60,156 bases of DNA from assembly GCF_030382115.1 (NCBI RefSeq), contig NZ_JAUDRJ010000003.1:3904989-3965144 (forward strand), in the 5' to 3' direction. Position numbers and translations under genes: made by a program. The notes beneath the pieces are model-generated. The model saw only the letters and a program-made list of their open reading frames with translations. It was not told the origin of the DNA and made no database searches. Of the stretch, positions 8,817-16,681 are shown one piece after another. Numbering within the stretch: position 1 is the stretch's first letter; each line of letters starts with the position of its first letter. This DNA comes from Nostoc sp. GT001. GTDB taxonomy: Bacteria; Cyanobacteriota; Cyanobacteriia; Cyanobacteriales; Nostocaceae.

Positions 8817-8890
8817 GTAGGTTGGGTTGAGAAACGAAACCCAACATTAAGCGTTAATTGTTGGGTTTCATTTCGTTCAACCCAACCTAC
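8817..8890. terminator. Long hairpin between convergent genes
   Basis: GTAGGTTGGGTTGA (from 8817) pairs with TCAACCCAACCTAC (to 8890), and an inner GAAACCCAAC/GTTGGGTTTC pair extends the stem. It lies between two converging genes and is a known style of dispersed cyanobacterial palindrome. It could act as a bidirectional terminator. Confidence 0.65.
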
Positions 8891-8900
8891 TAGCTAACTA

Positions 8901-9617
8901 CTAATTTCTTGACCACTCATCAATGATAGTCAAAATTGTTTTATCACCCAAGTTTTTAACAGATTTTACTACATCACGATAATCTTCAAACTCTTGCTTT
9001 GGCTTCTTATGTCGAGCATCTTCTATAGCTTTCGCAAGTTTTTCCGCCCCAGAAATCCTAGAGCGTTGTAACTTTATAGATAACTCGTCTTTATCTAAAG
9101 TGTTCAATAAAGTAAGCGGATTACTCTGTTCACCCTTTTGGGGAATAAGGTTCTCAAGTTGCTTGAACTGACTATCTATCCTCTGTCTTTCTTGTAAAAA
9201 TTCTGACTTAAACTCATTAAATTGCTTCTCAAGACGTAACTCTAAATTGGCCAGACGTGGTTCTAACTTTGTTGTTTCAGGCTGTGGTGTTACTTGTTTA
9301 GTAGAAAAATCAATTCCTTTGAGAGATGCAACTTGTTTTACTACTAAATCCTCTAATTTTGGAGCAATTACAAAAGCATTAACCATCTCACCTTGTCGAG
9401 GATTTTTTTCTCTTGCTCTGACAGCAGCATAATATTCAAAATGTCCATCAACAACTGTGTAGCTCTCTACTCCTGTCACTTTCACAACCAATGGTCTGAT
9501 AATTCCTCCAGTTTCTATAATTATGTCTGCCAGGTTTTCTAAATCAGATTCTGCAAAATTTGAACGAGGTTCATTAGAAGCAATGCTTTTGACATCCACT
9601 AAAGAAAAATTAATCAT
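8901..9617 (-). CDS. Atypical ParB-like protein
   Basis: 238 aa. Residues 5-90 form a ParB N-terminal-like domain (GGIIRPLVV, then YTVVDGHFEYYAAVRA). The GERRxR box that binds CTP in classical ParB is absent; DGHFEYY stands in its place. Residues 115-165 are a charged probable coiled coil. The C-terminus ends in a helix-hairpin-helix-like segment (VKNLGDKTILTIIDEW). Its ATG overlaps the upstream ParA stop by one base (TAATG), so the two are translationally coupled. It probably recognises or bridges DNA for the ParA partner. It is clearly not the chromosomal Spo0J type, and classical sliding-clamp function is doubtful. Confidence 0.7.
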   Translation of the reverse strand: MINFSLVDVKSIASNEPRSNFAESDLENLADIIIETGGIIRPLVVKVTGVESYTVVDGHFEYYAAVRAREKNPRQGEMVNAFVIAPKLEDLVVKQVASLKGIDFSTKQVTPQPETTKLEPRLANLELRLEKQFNEFKSEFLQERQRIDSQFKQLENLIPQKGEQSNPLTLLNTLDKDELSIKLQRSRISGAEKLAKAIEDARHKKPKQEFEDYRDVVKSVKNLGDKTILTIIDEWSRN

Positions 9618-10996
9618 TAATAAACCCCCATTTTTTGGATAACTTCATCTGCTAATACATTAAATTCTTCAGCTGAAATTTGAGCCGAAGTTTTTAACTC
9701 GGCAAATTTTATAATAGATTTAGGGTCAGGATATTCTAAATCTCCAACTGGGATAGTGTGATTCATACATTCTGATAACGCTGTTCTGTCATAAATTACA
9801 GCTTCCATAAGTGGCAGTTGATAACGCTCTGAAACTACTTCTCTCTGCTTAGGAAAATTGTATTGTAAAAATTTAGCATTTGTTGAGATTTTAGAAGCAA
9901 GAACGCCCATTATACTAATAGGCGGTTTACCCATCATTTCTCTCGATTCATTAATTTGATTAACAAAATTTTTAACCGTTGGTAAACCTTGGTTAGCAAA
10001 TGGTTTCAAATCAGATGGAATTATCAGGTAATCAGTAGCAATCAGTGCAACTTCAGCATACAAATCTCTAGAGGGAGGAGTATCAATAATTACAATATCA
10101 TAGTTATTTTCTACCTTTTTTAGTTTTGTTACTAGCCTACTCCTACTAGCTAATATTTTATTCAGTTTATCTTGATATTCAATTAATGTAATATGTGAAG
10201 GAATAACATCAATTTCTGGATTGTTGAAATAATCAGATGTACGTACTACTTCTGGAATAAAGTTAAAATCTCCTGACTCTAATAAATGATATACGTTTAA
10301 CTCTCTTAAATTATCATCTTCTTCAAATTGAAATTTGATTAATCCTGTAGCAAAAGTAGTATTCGCCTGGGAATCTATATCAACTAAAAGTACATTTTTA
10401 CCTTTTTTACGTAATGCCGCTGCGAGATTGACTGCAACAGTAGTCTTACCTACACCGCCTTTATTGTGGTAGATTGCAATCGTTTTCATGGAATGTTGCC
10501 TCTTTATTTCAAAATTTAAATTATTTTCAGTTATTTGGACTTCTGGCTTATTTACTAGCTGTCCTTCTTTAAGACTCTCTCGACCAATTAAACTTTTAAT
10601 TTGATCTAACTTAATTTCAACTTCTTTGCCAGAACATTGAAATATTAATTGAATATCAGTCTGTAATTTTTGATAAATTCTAATCTCTTTGCCATTAGTC
10701 AACAATCCATGCCTGACATTCAAACTGGTTAAATAATGCCTGAGTCGGGGAACATGATGATTTAAGTTTTGTTTGGGATGCTTTGCCTCCATGACGACAC
10801 TCAGCGGGGAGTTGGCATCTAAGACAAAGGGAATCACTTGGGCGGCAAATGCTAAAAAATCTAAGCGGATGCTACCAATGGCAACTTCTTGATGCCAGGT
10901 GTCAGGAGTATAACCTAGCTGTGGTAGCAAATATTGCACTATGAGTTTGCTTTCAACTTCGCTTTCGTTACGGCACATCTCAGGATTAAAAGGCAA
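9617..10996 (-). CDS. ParA ATPase fused to a restriction-type (HSDR_N-like) PD-(D/E)xK domain
   Basis: 459 aa in two parts. Residues 1-~145 resemble the N-terminal domain of type I restriction R subunits: RLDF with Asp46, then VVMEAKHP with Glu70 and Lys72, the D...ExK nuclease core. Residues 170-459 are a ParA/MinD-family ATPase with the deviant Walker A KGGVGKTT (179-186) and DTPPS. The TTG start at 10994-10996 has a GAGGT site 9 bases upstream. Met170 (ATG 10487-10489) is a natural ParA start (MKTIAIYHNKGG) and has its own GAGG 9 bases upstream, so a second, domain-free ParA may also be made. The gene leads a two-gene operon with parB. A role in segregation or DNA defence is inferred. Confidence 0.8.
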   Translation of the reverse strand: MPFNPEMCRNESEVESKLIVQYLLPQLGYTPDTWHQEVAIGSIRLDFLAFAAQVIPFVLDANSPLSVVMEAKHPKQNLNHHVPRLRHYLTSLNVRHGLLTNGKEIRIYQKLQTDIQLIFQCSGKEVEIKLDQIKSLIGRESLKEGQLVNKPEVQITENNLNFEIKRQHSMKTIAIYHNKGGVGKTTVAVNLAAALRKKGKNVLLVDIDSQANTTFATGLIKFQFEEDDNLRELNVYHLLESGDFNFIPEVVRTSDYFNNPEIDVIPSHITLIEYQDKLNKILASRSRLVTKLKKVENNYDIVIIDTPPSRDLYAEVALIATDYLIIPSDLKPFANQGLPTVKNFVNQINESREMMGKPPISIMGVLASKISTNAKFLQYNFPKQREVVSERYQLPLMEAVIYDRTALSECMNHTIPVGDLEYPDPKSIIKFAELKTSAQISAEEFNVLADEVIQKMGVY

Positions 10997-11213
10997 TATT
11001 TTTCTACCTCTAAATAATTATTTGACTGGGGACAAAACCTGATATTTGCTAGATTATGGCATAGCCTTAATTATGTTGAGTGATATAAATCACTTAGAAA
11101 ATATAAAAAATTATCACAAAACTAGTACTGATGCTGATAAAGTAACCAATTTTGAGAGCTAGCCATATTCAAAATTAACAGGCTACGTATGTATTTCCCC
11201 ATTATCGCTGTAA

Positions 11214-11624
11214 ATGGCTAGAATCAATAGTGTTTACCTATTTGCGCTAAAGGTTTTGGCTACTGTATCTTGTCCCCACTGCCATCAACTTGTTGAGAGT
11301 CAAGCTATTAGTTGTCCTTATTGCCGGACTACACTTAAAGCTTACGGTCATCCCGGTATTCCATTGCACCGCGCCGCAGGGGATGGGTATCTGTGCGACA
11401 CCTGCACCTATCACGCTGATGATACTTGCAATTTTCCTAAACGTCCCTACGCCAAAGACTGTACCCTCTACCAAAATATTGAAGAGACAAAATTAGAGTT
11501 GGAACAGCACCGTTACACTAACAATTTTGTAGTAAGTGTGAAAAGTTGGGTAAAACGCAATCAGGCTTTGCTGTTGCTATTAGGTTTATTATTGGTCTGT
11601 TTGTTCTTCAGTCTAGTAACTTAG
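11214..11624 (+). CDS. Zinc-ribbon membrane-anchored protein
   Basis: 136 aa. The N-terminal half has paired CxxC knuckles (SCPHCHQ and SCPYCRT) typical of a zinc ribbon. A second Cys-rich stretch follows (LCDTC, DTCNFP, DCTLY). A single C-terminal helix (about residues 114-134, LLLLLGLLLVCLFFSLV) would anchor it to the membrane with the ribbon in the cytoplasm. The first ~16 residues before the ribbon may not be translated: a TTG at about 11256 would give the shorter form. Function unknown; zinc binding is inferred from motifs. Confidence 0.65.
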   Translation: MARINSVYLFALKVLATVSCPHCHQLVESQAISCPYCRTTLKAYGHPGIPLHRAAGDGYLCDTCTYHADDTCNFPKRPYAKDCTLYQNIEETKLELEQHRYTNNFVVSVKSWVKRNQALLLLLGLLLVCLFFSLVT

Positions 11625-11637
11625 ATGAGTTTAAAAC

Positions 11638-11660
11638 AATCCCCCCTTATCTGGGGGATT
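11638..11660. terminator. Terminator-like hairpin
   Basis: AATCCCCC (11638-11645) pairs perfectly with GGGGGATT (11653-11660) around a 7-base loop, 13 bases after the stop of the zinc-ribbon gene. No clear T-run follows, so termination efficiency is uncertain. Confidence 0.5.
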
Positions 11661-11775
11661 AGTCATCAGTAACAAGATTGTGCGGCAATAAATAAAACTT
11701 AATCTTGCTTTTTTGGAAATTTTGACGATCTTTGGGGATCTATTTTGGATTTGTCCATGTTATTTTGAGATATTA

Positions 11776-11810
11776 GAACAGACCCTGCCTAGAAATAGGA
11801 GGGTCTGTTC
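11776..11810. promoter_or_regulatory. Strong hairpin in the leader of the winged-helix gene
   Basis: GAACAGACCCT (11776-11786) is the reverse complement of AGGGTCTGTTC (11800-11810), with an inner CCT/AGG pair. It lies 115 bp before the start codon at 11925 and has no T-run on either side. It is more likely an operator or RNA leader structure than a terminator. Confidence 0.45.
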
Positions 11811-11924
11811 TGCAAAAAACAAAGTTCCACTCTAAGTAGACAAGTGATGTAAAGTTTGCCGACCTACCACACTTGCTCTACTCAGAGGGGGAGTCTAAAA
11901 ACTTACCCTTAAGGAGGTGAGCTT

Positions 11925-13088
11925 ATGTCTAGACTTATGTCATTAAGTCTAGAAGAGTCTGTCTTGCAAAGTCAATGGACTGCCCTAATTGAATTACATC
12001 GTCAAAAGCTTGAAAGAGCGCCTAAAATCATTGAGCTAGCAAAACTGACAAACCAAAAACTGGAGATTTTGCAGTGTTTGGCAATCAAAGGCGAGAGCAG
12101 TGCCAGAGCAATTGCCGAAATAAAACATCGTTCTAGGTCAACTGTTGCAAAAGATTTGAAAGAGCTTTCCAGTCTCAAATATGCAAATTACAGAGAAGTT
12201 AGTGCAGGATTAGGAGCAATAAGACCAAGGCGTTTGTATGAGCTTGCACATGATTTTTCATCTGATACAATTAATGCTGCCATAGAGTACAAAAGCAAAA
12301 AAAGTTTAAAGCTTCCTAAGTCTGTTGCAGAAAATTTACTGGAATCGGTTTTGTCAGATACTAATCTAAATAACGATGTTACAGAAGAGAGAAATTTATT
12401 TTTCTTTCATTTGAGACATTTAGCTTTAGAGTTGTCACCCACTGTTCAATCTATTTTGAAGCTGATTCCAGATGTTGGAATCAGGTCAGCCGAGATTGCT
12501 CATATACTTGGCTTAGATAATACGACAGTCAATAAGCACTTAAAATATCTTGTAGAGTCAGGCTGGCTTTGTAGGCAAGTATCCAATACCAAAACCCAAG
12601 GTAGAAGTGGTTACGCTTATTTTCCCGTTGCTGGAATTAATGCTGAATTAATTCAATTTTTATTAGAAGACAGTGACCAAGCTTCAAACAGCGCATTAAT
12701 TCACTCACAAAATGGGCATTACGATTATGACAATGTATTTCAGCTTGTCTCTTCAAATACTAACGCTATTCCATCTGATATCCAGTTAACATCTCCAGGT
12801 AAACTGATGTCAGAAAATCATTTTAAGGACAACTTAGACGATAGCAATGCAAATATTTTTATGAAATCCGAAGCAACTCAGCAAAAAGCTACCGCTCCAT
12901 CAGCATCTTCAGAAAATAATCTATTAATGGCTGGAGAAATCATGTCGAAGATTAAGGAATTGTTGGTACTTCGCCGCGAAGTTAGCATAATAGAGCGCAA
13001 AGTCAGCATTATACATAAAGAATTGCGCGAGCTTGGTGGCAAAGATGCTGAAGAACTAATAGCTGAACTGGAATCAGAAAAATTTTAG
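11925..13088 (+). CDS. Two-winged-helix DNA-binding protein with C-terminal coiled coil
   Basis: 387 aa, not a named family. Residues ~45-95 look like a MarR/ArsR-type winged helix (SARAIAEIKHRSRSTVAKDLKELSS). Residues ~160-220 look like a second one (RSAEIAHILGLDNTTVNKHLKYLVESGW, with wing TKTQGRSGYAYF). A polar linker leads to a heptad-rich helix (about 335-387) suited to dimerisation. The ribosome site is near-perfect (AAGGAGGT, 6-7 bases from ATG). An inverted repeat spans codons 2-10. Its setting beside ParAB suggests a plasmid- or element-type regulator or replication/segregation factor; this is inference. Confidence 0.65.
   Translation: MSRLMSLSLEESVLQSQWTALIELHRQKLERAPKIIELAKLTNQKLEILQCLAIKGESSARAIAEIKHRSRSTVAKDLKELSSLKYANYREVSAGLGAIRPRRLYELAHDFSSDTINAAIEYKSKKSLKLPKSVAENLLESVLSDTNLNNDVTEERNLFFFHLRHLALELSPTVQSILKLIPDVGIRSAEIAHILGLDNTTVNKHLKYLVESGWLCRQVSNTKTQGRSGYAYFPVAGINAELIQFLLEDSDQASNSALIHSQNGHYDYDNVFQLVSSNTNAIPSDIQLTSPGKLMSENHFKDNLDDSNANIFMKSEATQQKATAPSASSENNLLMAGEIMSKIKELLVLRREVSIIERKVSIIHKELRELGGKDAEELIAELESEKF
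11928..11953. promoter_or_regulatory. Perfect inverted repeat over the start of the winged-helix gene
   Basis: TCTAGACTT (11928-11936) and AAGTCTAGA (11945-11953) are perfect 9-bp arms separated by 8 bases, beginning at the third base of the ATG region. It could be an autoregulatory operator for the encoded DNA-binding protein, or an mRNA hairpin that limits initiation. Confidence 0.5.
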
Positions 13089-13298
13089 CCAAAGGGGCGA
13101 GGTATTAGTCTTAGCGCTTAGTGAACTCATGGGCGGCGCTTAATGCTAGACAGGTCTCCTAAACTCAGTGCTGAGGGTTTCGATTACCCTCCACAACGTT
13201 TTCATACCTATGTAGTTTATAAGCGCTTAAAGCTTGCTAGAGGAGCATTATGAGACTAACGCAATGGATTTTAGAGGAATAATTGCCAGGATAAAATA

Positions 13299-13568
13299 AT
13301 GTTGACAGTAAGAACTATAAAAGCCGAATTTGATAACGCAGAATCCTATGGGTACGTTTATGGCTATATAGTACGCAAAGATATATTTCCTGTTTATGTC
13401 ACTCTTGGTAAAGAACAAGAGTATATTTCATCGCCATTAGACGACAAAAATACTGACTTTAGAACTTTTGTAAGCTGCACTGTTTACATTGCCGAAACAG
13501 ATGAAGAACTTGATAGCGAAAAGTATATAGAAATAATTCCACAAATTAAAGTAAGGATATTCTGCTGA
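13299..13568 (+). CDS. Small acidic hypothetical protein
   Basis: 89 aa, no recognised domain. It is rich in Tyr, Glu and Asp, predicted mostly beta, and has no signal peptide or membrane segment. An AGGAT 6-7 bases before the ATG is a weak ribosome site. A 10-codon mini-frame with a better site (AGAGGAG) lies just upstream at 13250-13282 and might act as a leader. It is AT-rich like the surrounding accessory block. Function not proposed. Confidence 0.45.
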   Translation: MLTVRTIKAEFDNAESYGYVYGYIVRKDIFPVYVTLGKEQEYISSPLDDKNTDFRTFVSCTVYIAETDEELDSEKYIEIIPQIKVRIFC

Positions 13569-13765
13569 AGAATTAACTTGAGCTTGCAAGCAAGGTGTAA
13601 GAGCTAATTTGTAAACTCAAGTAAAGTACTTGTCTTGTAAGGGTTTCAGGAATTTGAGTCAATAAAGCACTTATTCGCTGAAACTCAGACCTAGTAAGGA
13701 GTTGAGTATACTTAAAATTTTCTTTACGAATCAGCACTAAGTAACTTACAACCTTTACTAAAGAA

Positions 13766-14026
13766 TTAACTTCTCCGCTTTCCCATATTAGGAATCTTCT
13801 GGACTGCTATTTGGCTGCGGTTGTCCTCTATAAACTGTTTCAATTCGTCTAGCCTTACTTGAACTGCCTGACCATTTTTAAGTTGAACAGTACCCTCAAT
13901 ATCATCAACCTCTCTTGAGCTTACGGTACTGTTCTGCAACCTTTGTTGAGTTGCAGATACCTTATTTTTACTCCGCAGCAAACCCCAGAAATTTCTCAAT
14001 CTATAAGATAGGGTCATTTTAGTCAC
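13766..14026 (-). CDS. Small basic hypothetical protein
   Basis: 86 aa, or 83 aa from the second ATG. The basic N-terminus (SYRLRNFWGLLRSKNK) could be amphipathic and membrane-associating. The middle is acidic (VDDIEGTVQLKNG) and a helix follows (RLDELKQFIEDNRSQ). No family was recognised. It is isolated, upstream of nblS on the same strand but read separately across a ~155-bp AT-rich gap downstream. Confidence 0.4.
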   Translation of the reverse strand: MTKMTLSYRLRNFWGLLRSKNKVSATQQRLQNSTVSSREVDDIEGTVQLKNGQAVQVRLDELKQFIEDNRSQIAVQKIPNMGKRRS

Positions 14027-14180
14027 ACAAAGTCACTTTTTTAGAAAAGGTCTGATTCGCCTATATTACCTTTAACAGTTTTCTATCACATAATTCCTCT
14101 ATCTTGTGACAATTATCATACTTTTTATCGTAACTTTATTAAAAAAAGCATCACAAGCAAACATACCCAGTCCCTTGTCT

Positions 14181-16130
14181 TTAAGCTGTGATAATTTTGG
14201 ATGCTTCTGCGATAGGTTCAACTTGTATCGGTGGCGCTTTTTCTTCAAAGGTGGCTAAGTCGAACCAAAAGGTAGTACCAATGCCGACTTCACTCACTAG
14301 ATGGACTTTACTACGATGTCTGTCGATGATATTTCTAACAATCGATAAACCTAAACCCGTGCCTTCTAGGGTGTGAACTCGGTTTTCTACGCGAAAGAAG
14401 CGTTCAAAAATTGAGTGCTGATCTTCTGTAGCGATGCCAATTCCAGTATCGGAAATTTCAATCCGCACTGGAGCAGATTCGGTGTGACTGGGTTTGAAAT
14501 CTAGTTGGTAGGCGCGGATTGCTACTTTACCATCGACTTTGGTGAATTTAAGGGCATTACCAATCAGGTTGCCAAACACTTGTACTAACAGATCGTAATT
14601 ACCTAATACTAGCGGCAAATTAGGGGCAACTTCCTGAACAAGTTCAACACCTTTATCTTTTGCATTGAGTTGGTAAGTACGCAGGGTTTGCTCGATCGCT
14701 TGGGCTAAATCTACGCCATCGAAGCTGTAGTTGCGACCAGATTCGAGTTTTGACAAATCTAAAACATCATTAACTAGGCGGGTTAGGCGATCGGTTTCAT
14801 GGTTGACTGTTTGCAGAAACTCTTGCCGTTCTTGTAAAGCTAAGTCTTCGCCGTAGTCGTGCAGGGTTTCAATATAGGTTTTAATGTTGAATAGAGGCGT
14901 TCGCAGTTCGTGAGAAACGTTGCTGATAAATTGACTTTTTGCCTCGTTTAGTTCGACTTCACGGGTTATATCTTGAATAGTAATCGCAATACCTTTGATA
15001 CTTTCTCTTTGCACGTTGAGTACTGTAGTCAAGAGAATGCGAATCGTCCGTGGGATGGGTTGGTTAATAAAAATTCGGAATTCGGCGCTTTCGCATTCCC
15101 CTGCTGCCATTTCGTACAAGGGACGGGTGATTTCGATTTGTACTGATGCTGGCAAGTGATGCAAGACATTGCAACCTACTACATTAGCGGCTTCCCAGCC
15201 AAAAATTCGCTCTGCTGTGGGGTTGACTAAAATCACCTGCATGTTGTTATCAATCAATACAGCCCCATCTGCGATCGTGGAAACTAGGGTTTCTAGCTTG
15301 GCTTTTTCTGCGGTTAGTTCCTCAATATTTTGTTCTTCATAGCGTTCTAATCGCTCTCCCATTTCATTAAAGCTTAAAATTAATTCCCCTAGTTCGCCCC
15401 CTAAAGGTAAATCAATACGCTGCTTGAAATTCCCGGTAGCAATTTGCTTCACCCCCACCAGTAGTTCTTTAATGGGCTTGGTAATGGTTAAGGCATTAAT
15501 CACTCCGGCCAAAATCACCATTACCCAAATTGTGATAAAAACGGCAATGGTGACATCGCGGGTAAAATTGGTGGAGATAACAGCGGTCTGATTGGGGTTG
15601 ATCCCGATCGCTAATACACCTAAGTATTTTTTATTGACGATCAGGGGAATAAATACATCGGTGACTGTTCCATCTGGGGTCATGTGTTGCCGCACCATCG
15701 GCTTTTCCCCATCACCACCAGGGTAATCATCTGGCAGTTGTATCCGCCGTTTAATGGTGAGAGAGTTTTCTACCTCAGCTTCCCAAAAAGGAATGCCGAA
15801 AAAGATTTCCCCGGTTTCATCGGCGTAGAGCATATAACGCACGCTAGAGGTGCTGCTATAGAAGCGTTGGGAAAATTGGGCAACTTCGGTGAGATTATTG
15901 TCCGCGACTAGAGGGGCAACGTTGGCAGCAAGTAACAGCCCTAAATCACGACCAAAGCGGGTGTCATTCATCCGCGCATCCTGCTGAATTGTATTCACAG
16001 CCCAGAAGGTCAAACCACTCATTACCAACGAAACTACCATTGTAGCTACAGCCAGCAGTTTAGTCTGGAGAGTGAACTCCGACCACCAACTTGCGATCGC
16101 ATGTCGAATTGTTTTTAACAGATTTAGCAT
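14181..16130 (-). CDS. nblS: Sensor histidine kinase NblS (Hik33/DspA family)
   Basis: 649 aa with the full NblS architecture: TM1 (~22-46), a periplasmic sensor (47-185), TM2 (~192-215), HAMP (~216-270), PAS (~280-390) and HisKA with His407 in FISNVSHELRTP. The ATPase domain follows, with NLIGNALKFT, DTGIGI and GTGLGLSIV. In cyanobacteria this kinase controls high-light, nutrient-stress and phycobilisome-degradation genes and is modulated by SipA, whose gene is at 31.7 kb. The sequence around the H-box and the NPTAERIFGWE PAS segment is characteristic. It lies near purD on the same strand, separated by the xisH/xisI remnant. Confidence 0.88.
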   Translation of the reverse strand: MLNLLKTIRHAIASWWSEFTLQTKLLAVATMVVSLVMSGLTFWAVNTIQQDARMNDTRFGRDLGLLLAANVAPLVADNNLTEVAQFSQRFYSSTSSVRYMLYADETGEIFFGIPFWEAEVENSLTIKRRIQLPDDYPGGDGEKPMVRQHMTPDGTVTDVFIPLIVNKKYLGVLAIGINPNQTAVISTNFTRDVTIAVFITIWVMVILAGVINALTITKPIKELLVGVKQIATGNFKQRIDLPLGGELGELILSFNEMGERLERYEEQNIEELTAEKAKLETLVSTIADGAVLIDNNMQVILVNPTAERIFGWEAANVVGCNVLHHLPASVQIEITRPLYEMAAGECESAEFRIFINQPIPRTIRILLTTVLNVQRESIKGIAITIQDITREVELNEAKSQFISNVSHELRTPLFNIKTYIETLHDYGEDLALQERQEFLQTVNHETDRLTRLVNDVLDLSKLESGRNYSFDGVDLAQAIEQTLRTYQLNAKDKGVELVQEVAPNLPLVLGNYDLLVQVFGNLIGNALKFTKVDGKVAIRAYQLDFKPSHTESAPVRIEISDTGIGIATEDQHSIFERFFRVENRVHTLEGTGLGLSIVRNIIDRHRSKVHLVSEVGIGTTFWFDLATFEEKAPPIQVEPIAEASKIITA

Positions 16131-16284
16131 CTTAAATAAAGTTGTTAGTAGTCTTTGTTATAAAGCCCAACAACTTAAAAATTAACAGTTAATTTGACAA
16201 ATATGTTAGAGAAAGAGGGAATGGGGCATTAGTAGCAAAATATTTTTATTGTCCCAAATACCCGATTGTAAGAGGGCGCGATCG

Positions 16285-16490
16285 CTAGGATGCTACTGCA
16301 AAATCTGTGTACTGCCGCATTTTAGGCTCATGGAATGCCAAAACTATATCTTCTTTGGCAACACCTGCACGAACTAGGTCAGTTGCGATTCCATCTTCAG
16401 TCCAATCTTCCTCAATCCAGAATTTGCCATCTCGAATCCGAACGTAGACAGTCATACCAGTAATGCGTTCGCCATTTTGCCAACAAGTTT
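16285..16490 (-). pseudogene. xisI: xisI remnant (C-terminal part)
   Basis: In the frame ending at TAG 16285-16287 the minus strand reads WQNGERITGM, VYVRIRDGKFWIEEDWTEDG and AGVAKEDIVLAFH, ending near QYTDFAVAS. This is the conserved C-terminal half of XisI, a factor tied to fdxN-element excision in heterocystous cyanobacteria. The first half is missing and its 5' edge runs into the xisH remnant in another frame. An ATG at 16455 could still open a 56-codon frame, but this is unlikely to be a functional protein. Confidence 0.75.
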
Positions 16491-16649
16491 TTGCCCATCT
16501 CGTTCAGCCCCAATTGGGCGTTCAGCACCGAGATCGGCGTATAAAGTTGTTCTTCGATACTGAATTACGTAGGGGTCGTCTGTAATCACCCAACCGTCCT
16601 TGATGAGTGCGTTTTTTACCGCATTATGGATAATGTCTAACTTGGGCAT
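16452..16649 (-). pseudogene. xisH: xisH remnant (N-terminal part)
   Basis: A 65-aa frame begins like XisH (DIIHNAVKNALIKDGW, then ITDDPYVIQY and LYADLGAERPIGAER). XisH proteins are about 135-140 aa. Here similarity stops near residue 54, and the last ~12 residues are xisI DNA read out of frame. An internal deletion has therefore joined xisH to xisI at about 16480-16500. Single relics of xisHI are frequent in Nostoc genomes and do not by themselves mark an fdxN element. Confidence 0.8.
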
Positions 16650-16681
16650 AGCTTAAGTATAAGTCGGACTTGCTGTCTGGC

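Noticed and set aside
8817..8890. Possible small RNA gene
   Set aside because: The hairpin is a dispersed palindrome between convergent genes with no promoter-like sequence; terminator or repeat is the simpler reading.
13136..13196. tRNA-like segment: CTCCTAA could be an anticodon loop (Arg CCT) and AGGGT-TTCGATT-ACCCT a T-arm
   Set aside because: The universal GTTCRANNC pattern is broken (T-A where G53-C61 belongs), the anticodon stem has two mismatches and no acceptor stem pairs with CCACAAC. At most a decayed fragment.
9617..13568. Whole 9-13.6 kb block as an integrated plasmid or ICE
   Set aside because: No integrase, relaxase, replication gene or flanking direct repeats were found in the window, so only an accessory region is claimed.
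16285..16649. Active fdxN-type excision element
   Set aside because: Only truncated xisH/xisI pieces are present; no xisF-type recombinase or att sites were seen.
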